Assembly (NCBI GenBank): GCA_009493725.1
Contig: VOGB01000003.1
Span: 411,234-475,233, forward strand
DNA: 64,000 nt
Direction: 5' to 3'
Source of the DNA: Pseudoramibacter fermentans
GTDB taxonomy: Bacteria > Bacillota > Clostridia > Eubacteriales > Eubacteriaceae
The notes under the pieces were generated by a model. That model was not told the DNA's origin and did not search any database. It worked only from the letters and a program-made list of their open reading frames with translations. Shown here piece after piece: positions 33,575-42,967 of the stretch; within the stretch, counting starts at the first letter, position 1; the number at the start of each line of letters is the position of its first letter. A program made the position numbers and the translations under genes.

Positions 33575-36500
33575 ATGGCCGACATGAAATTCAAATTTAC
33601 GATTCAGAATTATCAAACTGAGGCCGTAAACAGCGTGGTGAAGGTATTTGCTGGTCAGCCGTTTCAAGATAAGATTAGCTACCGACGGGACACTGGCACA
33701 CAAACTTTTGAAAGAACGCTACTCAATTTAGATTTATCGGATGAGGAACTCTATATGGGGTTTGCCAATGCGCCGGTAGTACTGAATGCGCATCAGTTGT
33801 TAAAAAACATTCAAGACGTACAGAATGATAATAATATCAAGGAATCGCCTGCTCTGGCAAAACACATGGGCGCTTGTTCTCTTGATGTAGAGATGGAAAC
33901 CGGAACTGGGAAAACCTATGTCTACATCAAAACCATGTTTGAACTCAATAAGCAATATGGCTGGAGCAAGTTTATCGTCGTGGTTCCGTCGATTGCAATC
34001 CGTGAAGGCGTTCAGAAGAGCTTTCAGATGATGCAAGATCATTTCATGGAACAGTATGGCAAAAAAGCGCGGTTCTTTGTCTACAATTCCAAAAATCTGA
34101 CAGACATTGATAACTTTAGTTCCAGCGCAGACCTTTCTGTGATGATTATCAACGTGCAGGCTTTTAACGCACGGGGCAAGAACGCTAGAAGAATCCGAAT
34201 GGAGCTGGACGAGTTCGGCAGCAGAAAACCGATCGACGTGATCGCGGCTAATCGTCCGATTGTGATCATGGATGAACCGCAGAAAATGGGCGGAAAGAAA
34301 ACGCAGAAATCACTGTTAGAATTCAACCCGTTGTTTACACTCAATTATTCTGCAACCCATAAAGAACACCATGATCTCGTTTATGTTCTGGATGCGCTTG
34401 ACGCATACCGGATGAAGCTTGTAAAGAAAATAGAGGTCAAGGGATTCGATATCAAGAATCTCCGCGGCACGGATGGTTATCTCTTTTTAGAGGAAATCCT
34501 CATTTCTCAGAAAAAACCGCCGATGGCACGCCTGGAATTTGAAATTGGTTATGACAAGTCAATTAATCGAGAAACGCGTGTTGTGGGCGTGGATGATGAT
34601 CTCTATGCGCTTTCTAAAGGAATGGAACAGTACCGAGGGTACCATATTAACGATATAGACCCGATTAAAGGGGTTTTGACATTTACAAATGGTGTTGAGA
34701 TCCACACTGGGGAAGTATTAGGCGATGTCAGCGAAAAAGATATACGGCGGGTTCAGATTAGAGAAACCATTAAATCTCATTTCAGCAAAGAGAAAGAACT
34801 TTTTAATAGAGGAATCAAAACCTTATCGCTGTTCTTCATCGACAAGGTTGAACATTACCGGAAATACGATGAAGATGGCAACGAAATCCAATCTGAATAT
34901 GGTCGGATGTTTGAAGAAGAGTATACGTCTATTTTGAATGAATATTTGACGTTGTTTAATACGCCATATGAACAATATTTACGAGACATCGATGTTCACA
35001 AAACGCACACCGGTTATTTCAGCATTGACAAGAAAGGCCGGGCCATTGACAGTAAAATTAAACGCGGGCAGGACAGCAGCGATGACGAATCTGCCTATGA
35101 ACTTATTCTAAAAGATAAGGAAAGGCTGCTTTCACTCGACAATCCGGTACGTTTTATTTTTTCGCACTCGGCGCTGCGCGAGGGCTGGGACAATCCGAAC
35201 GTGTTCCAGATCTGTACGTTAAAGCATGGCGGTGATTCGACGACAAATAAACGACAGGAAGTCGGCCGAGGTCTTCGAATTTGTGTTAATCAATCCGGTG
35301 ACCGGATGGATGAGCACGTTCTCGGCGATGAAGTGCAGGATGTCAACAAGCTGACAGTTATAGCCAGTGATGGCTACAAAGACTTTGTTTCGTCGCTTCA
35401 GAAAGAAATTGGGGAAGATTTGTATGAACGTCCAACGAAGGCGACGCCGGAATACTTTGAAGGCAAACGGCTCAAAATCGGTGATGATGTCGTCACAGTT
35501 ACGAGCGATCAGGCATATAGTATCTATTTTTATCTGGTAAAAAATGACTATATTGACGAAGATGGGCATGTGACAGAAAAATATCACATGGATGAAGAGA
35601 ACAAGTCGTTTGCGCCATTACCGGATAAAGTGAAGGATATTGCGGAAGGTGTTTATGCGCTTGTGAACGGCATCTTTGATGAACACGCGCTCGACGGCAT
35701 GATTGAAGACGGGCACACGACAAAGATTCAGGAAAATGCGCTCAATGATAATTTTTATAAAAAAGAATTCCAGACGCTTTGGAATTACATCAATCACAAG
35801 TGGACCTATTCCGTACATTTTGACAGCGATGAACTGATTAAAAAAGCGATCAAACATATCGACGAAAAGCTCTTTGTATCGCAGTTGCAGTACACGGTGA
35901 CGGCAGGAACGCAAGGAGAAGACTGGAACGCAGATACAGTAAAGTCCGGTGAAGGCTTTGTTGCGGATAAGGGACACACGTATCGGCTTGAGCGCGGAGA
36001 AACGTCTCAGGTGAAATATGACTTGATCGGAAAGATTGGTACAGGGACGCACCTTACCCGCAAGACTGTTGTAGCGATTTTGAAGGGGATTTCTCCATTT
36101 AAATTTGCGATGTATCAAAATAATCCGGAAGAATTTATTTCTAAGGTGATTAAACTCATCAATGAAGAAAAAGCTACAATGATCGTGGACGACATTACAT
36201 ATAATAAAACGGATGGAACTTATGATTCTTCGATCTTTACGGCAGAAAAGAATAAGGATTTTTCAAAGGCATACCTTGCTAAGAAGAATGTGCAGGACTA
36301 CGTATTTGCGGATGGCACCGCTGAAAAGTCGATAGAATGGAAATTCGCTGAAGATATGGATCTGGACGATAAAGTCGTCGTGTATGCCAAGCTGCCGCGT
36401 GGCTTTCAGATTCCTACTCCGGTAGGAAACTACGCACCTGACTGGGCGATTGCCTTCCAGAAGGGAACAGTAAAGCATATTTACTTTATCGCTGAGACAA

Positions 36501-36652
36501 AAGGCAGCATGAAGAGTATGGATTTGCGCCCGATTGAGCAAGCGAAAATTAAGTGTGCCAAAAAGCTCTTCAATGATATTTCGACAGACGATGTAGTCTA
36601 TGATCAAGTAGACTCTTATCAGAATTTGCTCAGTTTGATGAATGCAATTTGA
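33575..36652 (+). CDS. res: Type III restriction enzyme, Res (helicase-nuclease) subunit
   Basis: The 1025-residue protein has a superfamily 2 motor: Walker A METGTGKTYVYI near residue 110, box II IVIMDEPQKM near 232, LNYSATHK near 258, and the C-lobe motifs ALREGWDNPNVFQICTL and RQEVGRGLRI near 560. A PD-(D/E)xK nuclease sits near the C-terminus, with PDWAIAF near 955 and AETKG near 974. This order and length are normal for Res. It forms a complex with Mod and cuts unmethylated DNA after translocation. Both catalytic centres look intact. It is followed by a terminator. Confidence 0.95.
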   Translation: MADMKFKFTIQNYQTEAVNSVVKVFAGQPFQDKISYRRDTGTQTFERTLLNLDLSDEELYMGFANAPVVLNAHQLLKNIQDVQNDNNIKESPALAKHMGACSLDVEMETGTGKTYVYIKTMFELNKQYGWSKFIVVVPSIAIREGVQKSFQMMQDHFMEQYGKKARFFVYNSKNLTDIDNFSSSADLSVMIINVQAFNARGKNARRIRMELDEFGSRKPIDVIAANRPIVIMDEPQKMGGKKTQKSLLEFNPLFTLNYSATHKEHHDLVYVLDALDAYRMKLVKKIEVKGFDIKNLRGTDGYLFLEEILISQKKPPMARLEFEIGYDKSINRETRVVGVDDDLYALSKGMEQYRGYHINDIDPIKGVLTFTNGVEIHTGEVLGDVSEKDIRRVQIRETIKSHFSKEKELFNRGIKTLSLFFIDKVEHYRKYDEDGNEIQSEYGRMFEEEYTSILNEYLTLFNTPYEQYLRDIDVHKTHTGYFSIDKKGRAIDSKIKRGQDSSDDESAYELILKDKERLLSLDNPVRFIFSHSALREGWDNPNVFQICTLKHGGDSTTNKRQEVGRGLRICVNQSGDRMDEHVLGDEVQDVNKLTVIASDGYKDFVSSLQKEIGEDLYERPTKATPEYFEGKRLKIGDDVVTVTSDQAYSIYFYLVKNDYIDEDGHVTEKYHMDEENKSFAPLPDKVKDIAEGVYALVNGIFDEHALDGMIEDGHTTKIQENALNDNFYKKEFQTLWNYINHKWTYSVHFDSDELIKKAIKHIDEKLFVSQLQYTVTAGTQGEDWNADTVKSGEGFVADKGHTYRLERGETSQVKYDLIGKIGTGTHLTRKTVVAILKGISPFKFAMYQNNPEEFISKVIKLINEEKATMIVDDITYNKTDGTYDSSIFTAEKNKDFSKAYLAKKNVQDYVFADGTAEKSIEWKFAEDMDLDDKVVVYAKLPRGFQIPTPVGNYAPDWAIAFQKGTVKHIYFIAETKGSMKSMDLRPIEQAKIKCAKKLFNDISTDDVVYDQVDSYQNLLSLMNAI

Positions 36653-36678
36653 TGTATTGAAGCTAAGAAATCATAACT

Positions 36679-36715
36679 ATCAGCGCAGTCCAAAAGGCCG
36701 CGCTGATTTTTCTTT
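36679..36715 (+). terminator. Terminator of mod-res
   Basis: The stem ATCAGCGC/GCGCTGAT (36679-36686 with 36700-36707) is followed by TTTTCTTTT. Confidence 0.85.
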
Positions 36716-36734
36716 TAACGTATATTTCAAGATT

Positions 36735-36920
36735 ATAAACGAAAAATCCGTTTATAATTATGAAATCCACGACAATTTCACCACTTTTTCCAAACTATAA
36801 ACGAAAAATCCGTTTATAATTGTGAAATCCACGACAATTTCACCGCTTTATCCAAACTATAAACGGCAAATCCGTTTTTATTTATGAAAATGCCGGCGAT
36901 TCGATCGATTTTTCAGATTT
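36735..36920 (+). repeat. Three direct repeats of 62 bp, each with two small hairpins
   Basis: Copies begin at 36735, 36797 and 36859, each at ATAAACG. Copies 1 and 2 differ at only three or four positions, and copy 3 decays after about 30 bp. Each unit has the inverted repeat ATAAACG/CGTTTAT and, in copies 1 and 2, TGAAAT/ATTTCA. The array lies in the 434-bp gap between res and azlC. The rest of that gap has the res terminator and the azlC promoter, and I see no gene in it. Confidence 0.88.
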
Positions 36921-37001
36921 ATCCACGGCTTTTTCGTTTTTATTTTTGCTGCTATCAAATCCACCACTGATCACACATGCTCCTCCTGAAAATCAAATAA
37001 A

Positions 37002-37031
37002 TTGGCACGCCGTTGTATTTTCCTATATAAT
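37002..37031 (+). promoter_or_regulatory. Promoter of azlCD
   Basis: TTGGCA at 37002-37007 and TATAAT at 37026-37031 are spaced by 18 bp, 56 bp before azlC. Confidence 0.72.
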
Positions 37032-37086
37032 ACATAGTTATCGAATACAATGACAACGACAGCGGAAAGGAAGAATAATAGAGGGC

Positions 37087-37863
37087 ATGGAACAAAAACA
37101 CGGATACGCGGCGGCCTTTAAAGCCGTCTTTCGGTACACGATCCCGGTGCTGGCCGGCTACGTGTTCCTCGGCATCACCTACGGCATTTTGATGCGCACC
37201 TCGGGCTATCCGGCGTGGCTGCCGGTGGTGACGGCGCTGATCATCTACACCGGCTCGATGGAGTTTCTCCTGGTGGGGATTCTCGCCTCGGCCTTTAACC
37301 CGGCGGCGGCCTTCGCGACGGCGATCATGGTCGGGGCGCGCCACCTGTTCTACGGGATCTCGCTCCTCGGCACCTACCGGGACATGGGGCCGAAGAAGTT
37401 TTACCTGATCTACACGACCAGCGACGAGACCTTCTCCATCGTCTACACGACGCCGATTCCCGACGGGATCGACAAGGACAAGGCCTATCTCGCCATTTCT
37501 TTTCTCGATCAGATGTATTGGGTCGCCGGGGCGCTGATCGGCACCCTCTTCGGCGGGCTGATCACCTTTGACACCACCGGCCTCGACTTTGTGATGACGG
37601 CGATGTTCGTCGTGATCCTGCTGAGCCAGTGGGTCGAGGACGGCACCGCGCTGAAGACGATGCTGAAGGATCACATCAGCGAGCTCGTCGGCATTTTCGG
37701 CTCACTGCTCTGCCTGATCGTCTTCGGTCCGGATCATTTCATCATTCCGGCGATGATCGTGATTTTCGTGGCGCTGACGCTGCTGCGCCCTGTGCTCGAT
37801 CCGGAATTTCAACAGAATCAGCACAAGCAAAAGACGCCCCAGGTTAAGGAGGATAACGCATGA
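37087..37863 (+). CDS. azlC: Branched-chain amino acid exporter, large subunit AzlC
   Basis: The 258-residue membrane protein has the AzlC features: IPVLAGYVFLGITYGIL near residue 20, YTGSMEFLLVGILA near residue 56, and ARHLFYGISLLGTYR near residue 92. With AzlD it exports branched-chain amino acids and their analogues. The gene returns to the GC-rich codon use of the host chromosome, which marks the right edge of the acquired region. Its TGA overlaps the ATG of azlD by 4 bp, so the subunits are translationally coupled. Confidence 0.92.
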   Translation: MEQKHGYAAAFKAVFRYTIPVLAGYVFLGITYGILMRTSGYPAWLPVVTALIIYTGSMEFLLVGILASAFNPAAAFATAIMVGARHLFYGISLLGTYRDMGPKKFYLIYTTSDETFSIVYTTPIPDGIDKDKAYLAISFLDQMYWVAGALIGTLFGGLITFDTTGLDFVMTAMFVVILLSQWVEDGTALKTMLKDHISELVGIFGSLLCLIVFGPDHFIIPAMIVIFVALTLLRPVLDPEFQQNQHKQKTPQVKEDNA

Positions 37864-38186
37864 CAGCCACACAACAATGCATCACCATCGCGGTCGTAAT
37901 CGCTGGGACCGTGCTCACCCGGTTTCTGCCCTACGTGCTGTTTCCGGAGGGGCGGGCCATTCCGAAATTTGTGACCTACCTCGGGAAAGTCCTCGCGCCG
38001 GCGGTCTTCGGCCTCCTCGTCGTGTACTGCCTGCGCCACGTCAGCGTGTTCACCGGATCCCACGGCATCCCCGAGCTGATTTCAATCGGCGTCGTCATCG
38101 CGCTCTACGCCTGGAAGCGGGGCATGGTGCTGCCGATGCTCGGCGGGACAGTGTGCTACATGCTGCTGGTGCAGCTCGTGTTCTAA
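37860..38186 (+). CDS. azlD: Branched-chain amino acid exporter, small subunit AzlD
   Basis: The 108-residue protein has three to four membrane segments and typical AzlD motifs: GTVLTRFLPYVLFP near residue 15, PKFVTYLGKVLAPAVFGLLVVYCLR near residue 35 (shown only in part by its ends), and a final GGTVCYMLLVQLVF. It forms the transporter with AzlC. The start overlaps the azlC stop. A GTTAAGGAGG site lies in the last codons of azlC. No terminator is visible behind it. Confidence 0.92.
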   Translation: MTATQQCITIAVVIAGTVLTRFLPYVLFPEGRAIPKFVTYLGKVLAPAVFGLLVVYCLRHVSVFTGSHGIPELISIGVVIALYAWKRGMVLPMLGGTVCYMLLVQLVF

Positions 38187-38267
38187 AAATTTATAAAAAA
38201 CAGTGGCGCGTTATCTCAATCTAATATATACTTATCATATAGTAATTATAAGAGATAAGGAGCTGCC

Positions 38268-39710
38268 ATGTTTTTAAATGTGTTGACACAGATTTCGGAC
38301 TTCCTTTGGGGGACGCCGATGATCGTCGTGCTGCTCGGCACCGGGATTTACCTGTCGATCCGCTTCGGCTTCCGGTACAACTTCCGGAAAATCGGTTTTA
38401 ATTTGAAGAATACCTTCGGCCGAATGTTTCAAAAGGGAGACGGCGCCGGCTCGGTTTCGGGGTTCGCCGCGGCCTGCACGGCGATGGCCAACACCATCGG
38501 CGTCGGCAACATCGGTGGCGTCGCGACGGCGATCGTCTCCGGCGGGCCCGGGGCCGTGTTCTGGATGTGGGTCTCCGGCCTGTTCGGCATGTCGACCAAG
38601 GCCTGCGAAATCATCCTCGGCCAGCGCTACCGCGTGAAATACAGCGAATCGATGGATGAGTACATGTGCGACCGGTCCTTTGTGATGAAGAACGCCCTGG
38701 GCTGGAAGAAGGGCGCGATGATCCTCGCCGTGTGCTGCTTCGTGCTCGGGCCGTGGACGTGCAGCGTCCAGACCGAATCGGTGGTCGGCGCGCTGAAGCA
38801 GGGCTTCGGCACCCCGGCGCTCATCTCCGTCATCGTCCTCGGGGTCACCTCCTTCGTGACGATTTTCGGCGGCCTGAAGCGCATTTCGAGCATCATGGAA
38901 AAGGTCGTGCCCCTTATGGCGCTGATCTACATCCTCGGCGGCCTCGGCATTTTGATCACCCACATCACCGCGCTGCCGGCGGCCTTCGCGCTGATCGTGA
39001 AATCCGCCTTTACGCCGATGGCCGGGGTCGGCGGTTTCGCCGGCGCGACCGTCCGCGATGCGCTCCGTTACGGCATCGCCCGGGGGCTGTACTCCAACGA
39101 CGCCGGGACGGGCTACGGGATCATCGCCCACGCCTCGGCCAAGACCGATCACCCGGTGCGCCAGGCCAGCTGGGGCTTCGGGGAAGTCTTCCTCGACACC
39201 ATCGTCGTCTGTAGCGTGACGGCGCTGTCGATCATCCTGACCGACGCTTACATCGACTTCCCAAGGGTCAGCAGCGCGAGCCTGACCACCGTCGCCTTCA
39301 AGGCCGCCTACGGCAGGGCCGGGGGCTGGTTCATGGCGATCGCGATCACGGTCTTCGCGTGGACGACGATCATCGGCATGTACTACAGCTGTGAAAAGTC
39401 GGTCAACTACGCTTTCGGCGACACGAAGGCCAACCGCCGCGCGGTGCGGATCTACATGGTCTACTACATGATCCCCTGCGTCGTGCTGTACAACATCAAG
39501 GCCGATTCCCTCTGGGCCATGACCGACATTCTCTCGGCGGTGTACGTCATCATCACGATGATCTTCATTTATTCCAAGCACAAGGAAATCATCCGGCTGT
39601 TCAAGGATTTCTGGTTCCGGTTCATCCCGGCGAAGGAACGGGGCGAAAATCCCGAACCGGTCGTTTACGGGACGATCGACGCCAAGGCCGAAGCCGAACA
39701 GCTGTCGTAA
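38268..39710 (+). CDS. Alanine/glycine:cation symporter (AGCS family)
   Basis: The 480-residue protein has about eleven membrane segments and the AGCS signature region: GSVSGFAAACTAMANTIGVG near residue 61, GNIGGVATAIVSGGPGAVFWMW, and later GIARGLYSNDAGTGYGIIAHA near residue 270. It takes up alanine, glycine or a related amino acid with sodium. A GATAAGGAG site precedes the ATG. mmuM follows by 18 bp, so the pair is probably one transcript. In that context S-methylmethionine or a methionine-related substrate is possible but unproven. Confidence 0.92.
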   Translation: MFLNVLTQISDFLWGTPMIVVLLGTGIYLSIRFGFRYNFRKIGFNLKNTFGRMFQKGDGAGSVSGFAAACTAMANTIGVGNIGGVATAIVSGGPGAVFWMWVSGLFGMSTKACEIILGQRYRVKYSESMDEYMCDRSFVMKNALGWKKGAMILAVCCFVLGPWTCSVQTESVVGALKQGFGTPALISVIVLGVTSFVTIFGGLKRISSIMEKVVPLMALIYILGGLGILITHITALPAAFALIVKSAFTPMAGVGGFAGATVRDALRYGIARGLYSNDAGTGYGIIAHASAKTDHPVRQASWGFGEVFLDTIVVCSVTALSIILTDAYIDFPRVSSASLTTVAFKAAYGRAGGWFMAIAITVFAWTTIIGMYYSCEKSVNYAFGDTKANRRAVRIYMVYYMIPCVVLYNIKADSLWAMTDILSAVYVIITMIFIYSKHKEIIRLFKDFWFRFIPAKERGENPEPVVYGTIDAKAEAEQLS

Positions 39711-39728
39711 TGTGATAAAGGAGAACCC

Positions 39729-40688
39729 ATGAACGCAAAACTCGAAAACATTTTGAAACAGGAAAAACGGATGGTCATCGACGGGTCGATGGGCACGGCC
39801 CTTGAAGACCTCGGCGCCGACCTGACCAACGCCCTCTGGACCGCGAGCGTCTTGACGAAGCAGCCGGAGCTGATCGCGAAGGTACACGAAAATTATTTTA
39901 AAGCCGGCGCGGACTGCGGCATCACCGCGAGCTACCAGGCGACGATTCCGGGGCTGACGGCCGCCGGCTACACCGAAGCGGAGGCCGAAGGGCTGATCGC
40001 CAAGGCGGTGCGCATCTTCAATGACGCCCGGGACGCCTGGTGGCAGGCGGAAGGCGAGGCGGCTGGCCGGGCCTACCCGCTGTGCCTCGCGTCGGTCGGC
40101 CCTTACGGCGCCTACCTCGCCGACGGCAGCGAGTACAAGGGGCATTACGGCCTTACGAAAGACGCGCTGCGGGATTTCCACCGCCGCCGCGTCGAACTGC
40201 TCGCCGCGGAAGACCCTGATTTGATCCTGTTTGAAACGGTGCCGTCGCTGACCGAGGCGCTGGTCGAGGCGGAAATCGCCGAAGACATGGGCTTGGATTA
40301 TTGGGTCAGCTTTTCGTGTAAGGACGACGCGCACATCTGCGAGGGCGACCCGATCCGCGACGCGGCGGCTGCCTTTGCAGAAGGTCATCCTCACCTGCAG
40401 ATGATCGGCGTCAACTGCACCAAGCCCCAGTACATCACCGGGCTGATCGGCGAAATTAAGACGGCCTGCGATCTGCCAATCGCCGTTTACCCGAACAGCG
40501 GTGAAGAATACGACGCGGTCACGAAAACCTGGCACGGCGTCGAATCCGACCTGACCTTCTACGATCACGCGTTGTCGTACTACCAGGCCGGTGCGGCCGC
40601 GGTCGGCGGCTGCTGCACCACCGTCGCCGATCACATCCGGCAGGTTGTGCAGGCTCGGGCGGATTATTTGAAAGGACTGAAAGAATAA
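39729..40688 (+). CDS. mmuM: Homocysteine S-methyltransferase
   Basis: The 319-residue protein is a zinc methyltransferase of the MmuM type, moving a methyl group from S-methylmethionine (or another donor) to homocysteine to give methionine. The barrel begins MVIDGSMGTALEDLGADL. The zinc cysteines are visible in IGVNCTKPQ near residue 225 and in GGCCTT near residue 297. The family length is normal. AAAGGAG precedes the ATG. The gene follows the AGCS symporter and precedes a small unknown gene by 1 bp. Confidence 0.93.
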   Translation: MNAKLENILKQEKRMVIDGSMGTALEDLGADLTNALWTASVLTKQPELIAKVHENYFKAGADCGITASYQATIPGLTAAGYTEAEAEGLIAKAVRIFNDARDAWWQAEGEAAGRAYPLCLASVGPYGAYLADGSEYKGHYGLTKDALRDFHRRRVELLAAEDPDLILFETVPSLTEALVEAEIAEDMGLDYWVSFSCKDDAHICEGDPIRDAAAAFAEGHPHLQMIGVNCTKPQYITGLIGEIKTACDLPIAVYPNSGEEYDAVTKTWHGVESDLTFYDHALSYYQAGAAAVGGCCTTVADHIRQVVQARADYLKGLKE

Positions 40689-40689
40689 G

Positions 40690-40965
40690 ATGATCAGCTA
40701 CGCAGAAGCGAAGAAAAGGGCGCTGGACGCGAGAGCGGAGTACGATTACTGCACGGTTCGGAAAGACGCCTATGTTTTCTCGTGCTCAAAAGACGAAATG
40801 TGTGATGGCGGGCCCGATGCGCCGATTGTGATTTTAAAAGAGGACGGGCGCGCGCTGAATTTCACTGGCTACATTTACGATCATTTGTCAGAAGAAGATT
40901 TGGACAGCTTTAAATTGGGATCAGAAAAAGAAAAGAAATACTTAGAGGGTGAATCATCTCTTTAA
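40690..40965 (+). CDS. Small hypothetical protein downstream of mmuM
   Basis: This 91-residue protein begins 1 bp after the mmuM stop, and its ribosome binding site lies in the end of mmuM (GAAAGGACTG). It is soluble and charged, with two close cysteines (CSKDEMC near residue 32) and the core APIVILKEDGRALNFTGYI. I do not recognise a family. The tight spacing and good coding character support a real gene. A strong terminator follows. Confidence 0.6.
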   Translation: MISYAEAKKRALDARAEYDYCTVRKDAYVFSCSKDEMCDGGPDAPIVILKEDGRALNFTGYIYDHLSEEDLDSFKLGSEKEKKYLEGESSL

Positions 40966-40970
40966 AATAA

Positions 40971-41000
40971 AAAAAGCAAGGCGAAAACCTTGCTTTTTTT
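40971..41000. terminator. Bidirectional terminator
   Basis: The 11-bp stem AAAAAGCAAGG/CCTTGCTTTTT (40971-40981 with 40988-40998) serves the rightward mmuM unit and probably the leftward DUF2207 gene as well. Confidence 0.9.
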
Positions 41001-41033
41001 GCGATTTGCGGCTGTAGGGGCGATTGGCGAATC

Positions 41034-42941
41034 TTACCACGAGCCACCGCCGCCGCCTCCGCCGCCACCGCCGGAGAAGCCGCCGCCTCCGCCGAAGCCG
41101 CCGCCAAAGCCGCCGGAGCCGGAATCGGACGGGACGTGAATCATGCTGCTGTTCATCGCGTTGAAGCTGCGATCGAGCATCGATGAGAAGTAAATCACGT
41201 TAAACGTGGTGTACGGGTCGTAGCCGGTGTACCAAGTCGGCGGTTCAACCGCCAGGCCTTCGAAGTTTTTCGCCCATTTATCGGTCAGGCCGAAGATGTA
41301 GGCGTAGGGCAAGATGTCGTAAAAATAGGACGGGTTGTCCTCGACGAGGGCTTTCAGCCGGTCGAGCTCAGCCGTTTTAATAAACCGGCGGAAGCCGAGA
41401 ATTTCGCCGGTCCATTTCCGGCCGGTTTCGCTGATGTTTTCGATTTGGCTGCGCAGGACGGCGATGACGATAAAGACGAGCTGCGACACGATAACGGGGA
41501 TCCGCTGGTCGCCATTCCATGCGACGAAGGTTATAAAGCCGAAGAGGATGAGCACAATCAGAATGTCGAGAATGCTGAGGCCAATTTTGCGGCCGGCTGG
41601 ATTGCGGTGCCCCTCAGCGATGTGACCGGCGAGAGACTGGCACAGCAAGTAGTCAATCCCGTAAATAACAGCGATCACTAGCGCATTAAAGACGATGACA
41701 GAGGACTCTACAATATAAGAGGTGATAAACCCGGCAGCCACGGCCTGCGCAAGGCCGAAGATCGTCAGTGCCAAGCGGGATTTGTGGGCGGATTGCGAGA
41801 TCAGCTCGTTTTCCGGTTTGTCGAAAAACATCTGAACCTCCGTCTGCGCTGTCTTGACATCCTCGTAGAACGAGTCCTTGAGGAAGTCAGACGTCGTCGA
41901 TTCACCGTTTTTCGTTACGGCATTGAAGACTGTCTTGAGCGGCGTCGGCTCGCTTTCGCCGATGTCTTTCACTTTGTGGAAAGTGAATTGTCTTTTGCCG
42001 GTCTCCTCGATGGTGATGTAGCCCTTTTCGGCGAGGGTCATGATGCAGGCCGTGATGTATTTGTCTTTGATCGTGCAGCCGCTCGCGACGTAGCCGACTG
42101 TCGCCGGGGAGAACCCTTTCGGCGGGTGGAAGGAGATGACCTCCGGAATGGGCGTGATGTGGTCAGCGCGCAGGTAAAACCAGAACGCGGCAGCGATCAG
42201 AGCAGCCGAAATGAGGAAAAAGGCGATCAGAATCGGGCGGTTGGTACGCGCCCCGACAAAATAGCCCTCGGGCAGCCGCACGTTTAAGGTCGCGCCGGAA
42301 TTGGCGGGCAGCGCTTTGGTGCTCTGCGCCGTGATGGTTTTGCCGCTGACGCTGACGTTAAAATACGCATTGTCGGTTGCGCCGTAGGTGCCAGAGTATA
42401 GATGGACTTTGCTTTTGTCGAAGGCCTTTGGCATGGTCACCGTGATGGTGCTCGAGCCGATGGCAGTCGGCCACTGTTTGGGCAGGACGTTGAAATACAC
42501 GTCGTCGAAATCGGAAATGCCGTCGTCGCCCGGGTCCCAGGTGTAGTGAATCACGTACTGGTGATTGCCGGTGACGGTGGTGTCTTCGTCGCCGATCTGC
42601 AGGACGACGCTGCCGTCTTCCCGGCTGACGTCGACATCGCCGCCGGTGACCGAGATGTTAGAGACCTTCGCGACGTAGGGTTTTTCGCTTTTCGCGCCGT
42701 CGATCTGCCGGTAAAAGTCCCCTTGGTAGGGGATGTAGCGGTAAATGCCGTGGCGGGGTTCAGTGAAATTGACGTCGATCGTCTCGGTCACGTCGTAGGA
42801 ATGGTCGGTGTTGACCTTCACGTCGACGTTGTAGGCGCTGGTGGTGTAGCCGCCGGCATTGGCCGAAACCCGCCCCGGGACTGCGACGAGGATCAGGGCC
42901 GCCGCGATGGAAATGAGCCAAAGCAGGGATTTGCGTTTCAT
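41034..42941 (-). CDS. DUF2207 membrane protein with glycine-rich tail
   Basis: The 635-residue protein has a signal peptide (KRKSLLWLISIAAALILVAV). An extracytoplasmic DUF2207 domain follows, with VTETIDVNFTEPRHGIYRYIP near residue 52. Then come a membrane helix near residues 235-255, a cytoplasmic region (GFSPATVGYVASG, TACIMTLAEKGYI), two or three more helices near 395-480, and a conserved YAYIFGLTDKWAKNF region. The last 30 residues are almost only Gly, Ser and Phe. DUF2207 proteins typically pair with LemA, as here, and their role is unknown. The upstream lemA gene is 26 bp away on the same strand. Confidence 0.88.
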   Translation of the reverse strand: MKRKSLLWLISIAAALILVAVPGRVSANAGGYTTSAYNVDVKVNTDHSYDVTETIDVNFTEPRHGIYRYIPYQGDFYRQIDGAKSEKPYVAKVSNISVTGGDVDVSREDGSVVLQIGDEDTTVTGNHQYVIHYTWDPGDDGISDFDDVYFNVLPKQWPTAIGSSTITVTMPKAFDKSKVHLYSGTYGATDNAYFNVSVSGKTITAQSTKALPANSGATLNVRLPEGYFVGARTNRPILIAFFLISAALIAAAFWFYLRADHITPIPEVISFHPPKGFSPATVGYVASGCTIKDKYITACIMTLAEKGYITIEETGKRQFTFHKVKDIGESEPTPLKTVFNAVTKNGESTTSDFLKDSFYEDVKTAQTEVQMFFDKPENELISQSAHKSRLALTIFGLAQAVAAGFITSYIVESSVIVFNALVIAVIYGIDYLLCQSLAGHIAEGHRNPAGRKIGLSILDILIVLILFGFITFVAWNGDQRIPVIVSQLVFIVIAVLRSQIENISETGRKWTGEILGFRRFIKTAELDRLKALVEDNPSYFYDILPYAYIFGLTDKWAKNFEGLAVEPPTWYTGYDPYTTFNVIYFSSMLDRSFNAMNSSMIHVPSDSGSGGFGGGFGGGGGFSGGGGGGGGGGSW

Positions 42942-42967
42942 GGTTCCCCTCTCTGTAGAAAAAATGG

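Noticed and set aside
36735..36920. CRISPR array
   Set aside because: The 62-bp units follow each other without unique spacers, there are only three, and no cas gene is present.
38274..40634. A 786-codon open frame on the minus strand
   Set aside because: It lies antisense to the well-supported AGCS symporter and mmuM genes. Its protein is an Arg/Asp/Gly/Val-rich shadow typical of GC-rich codon structure, with no domain.
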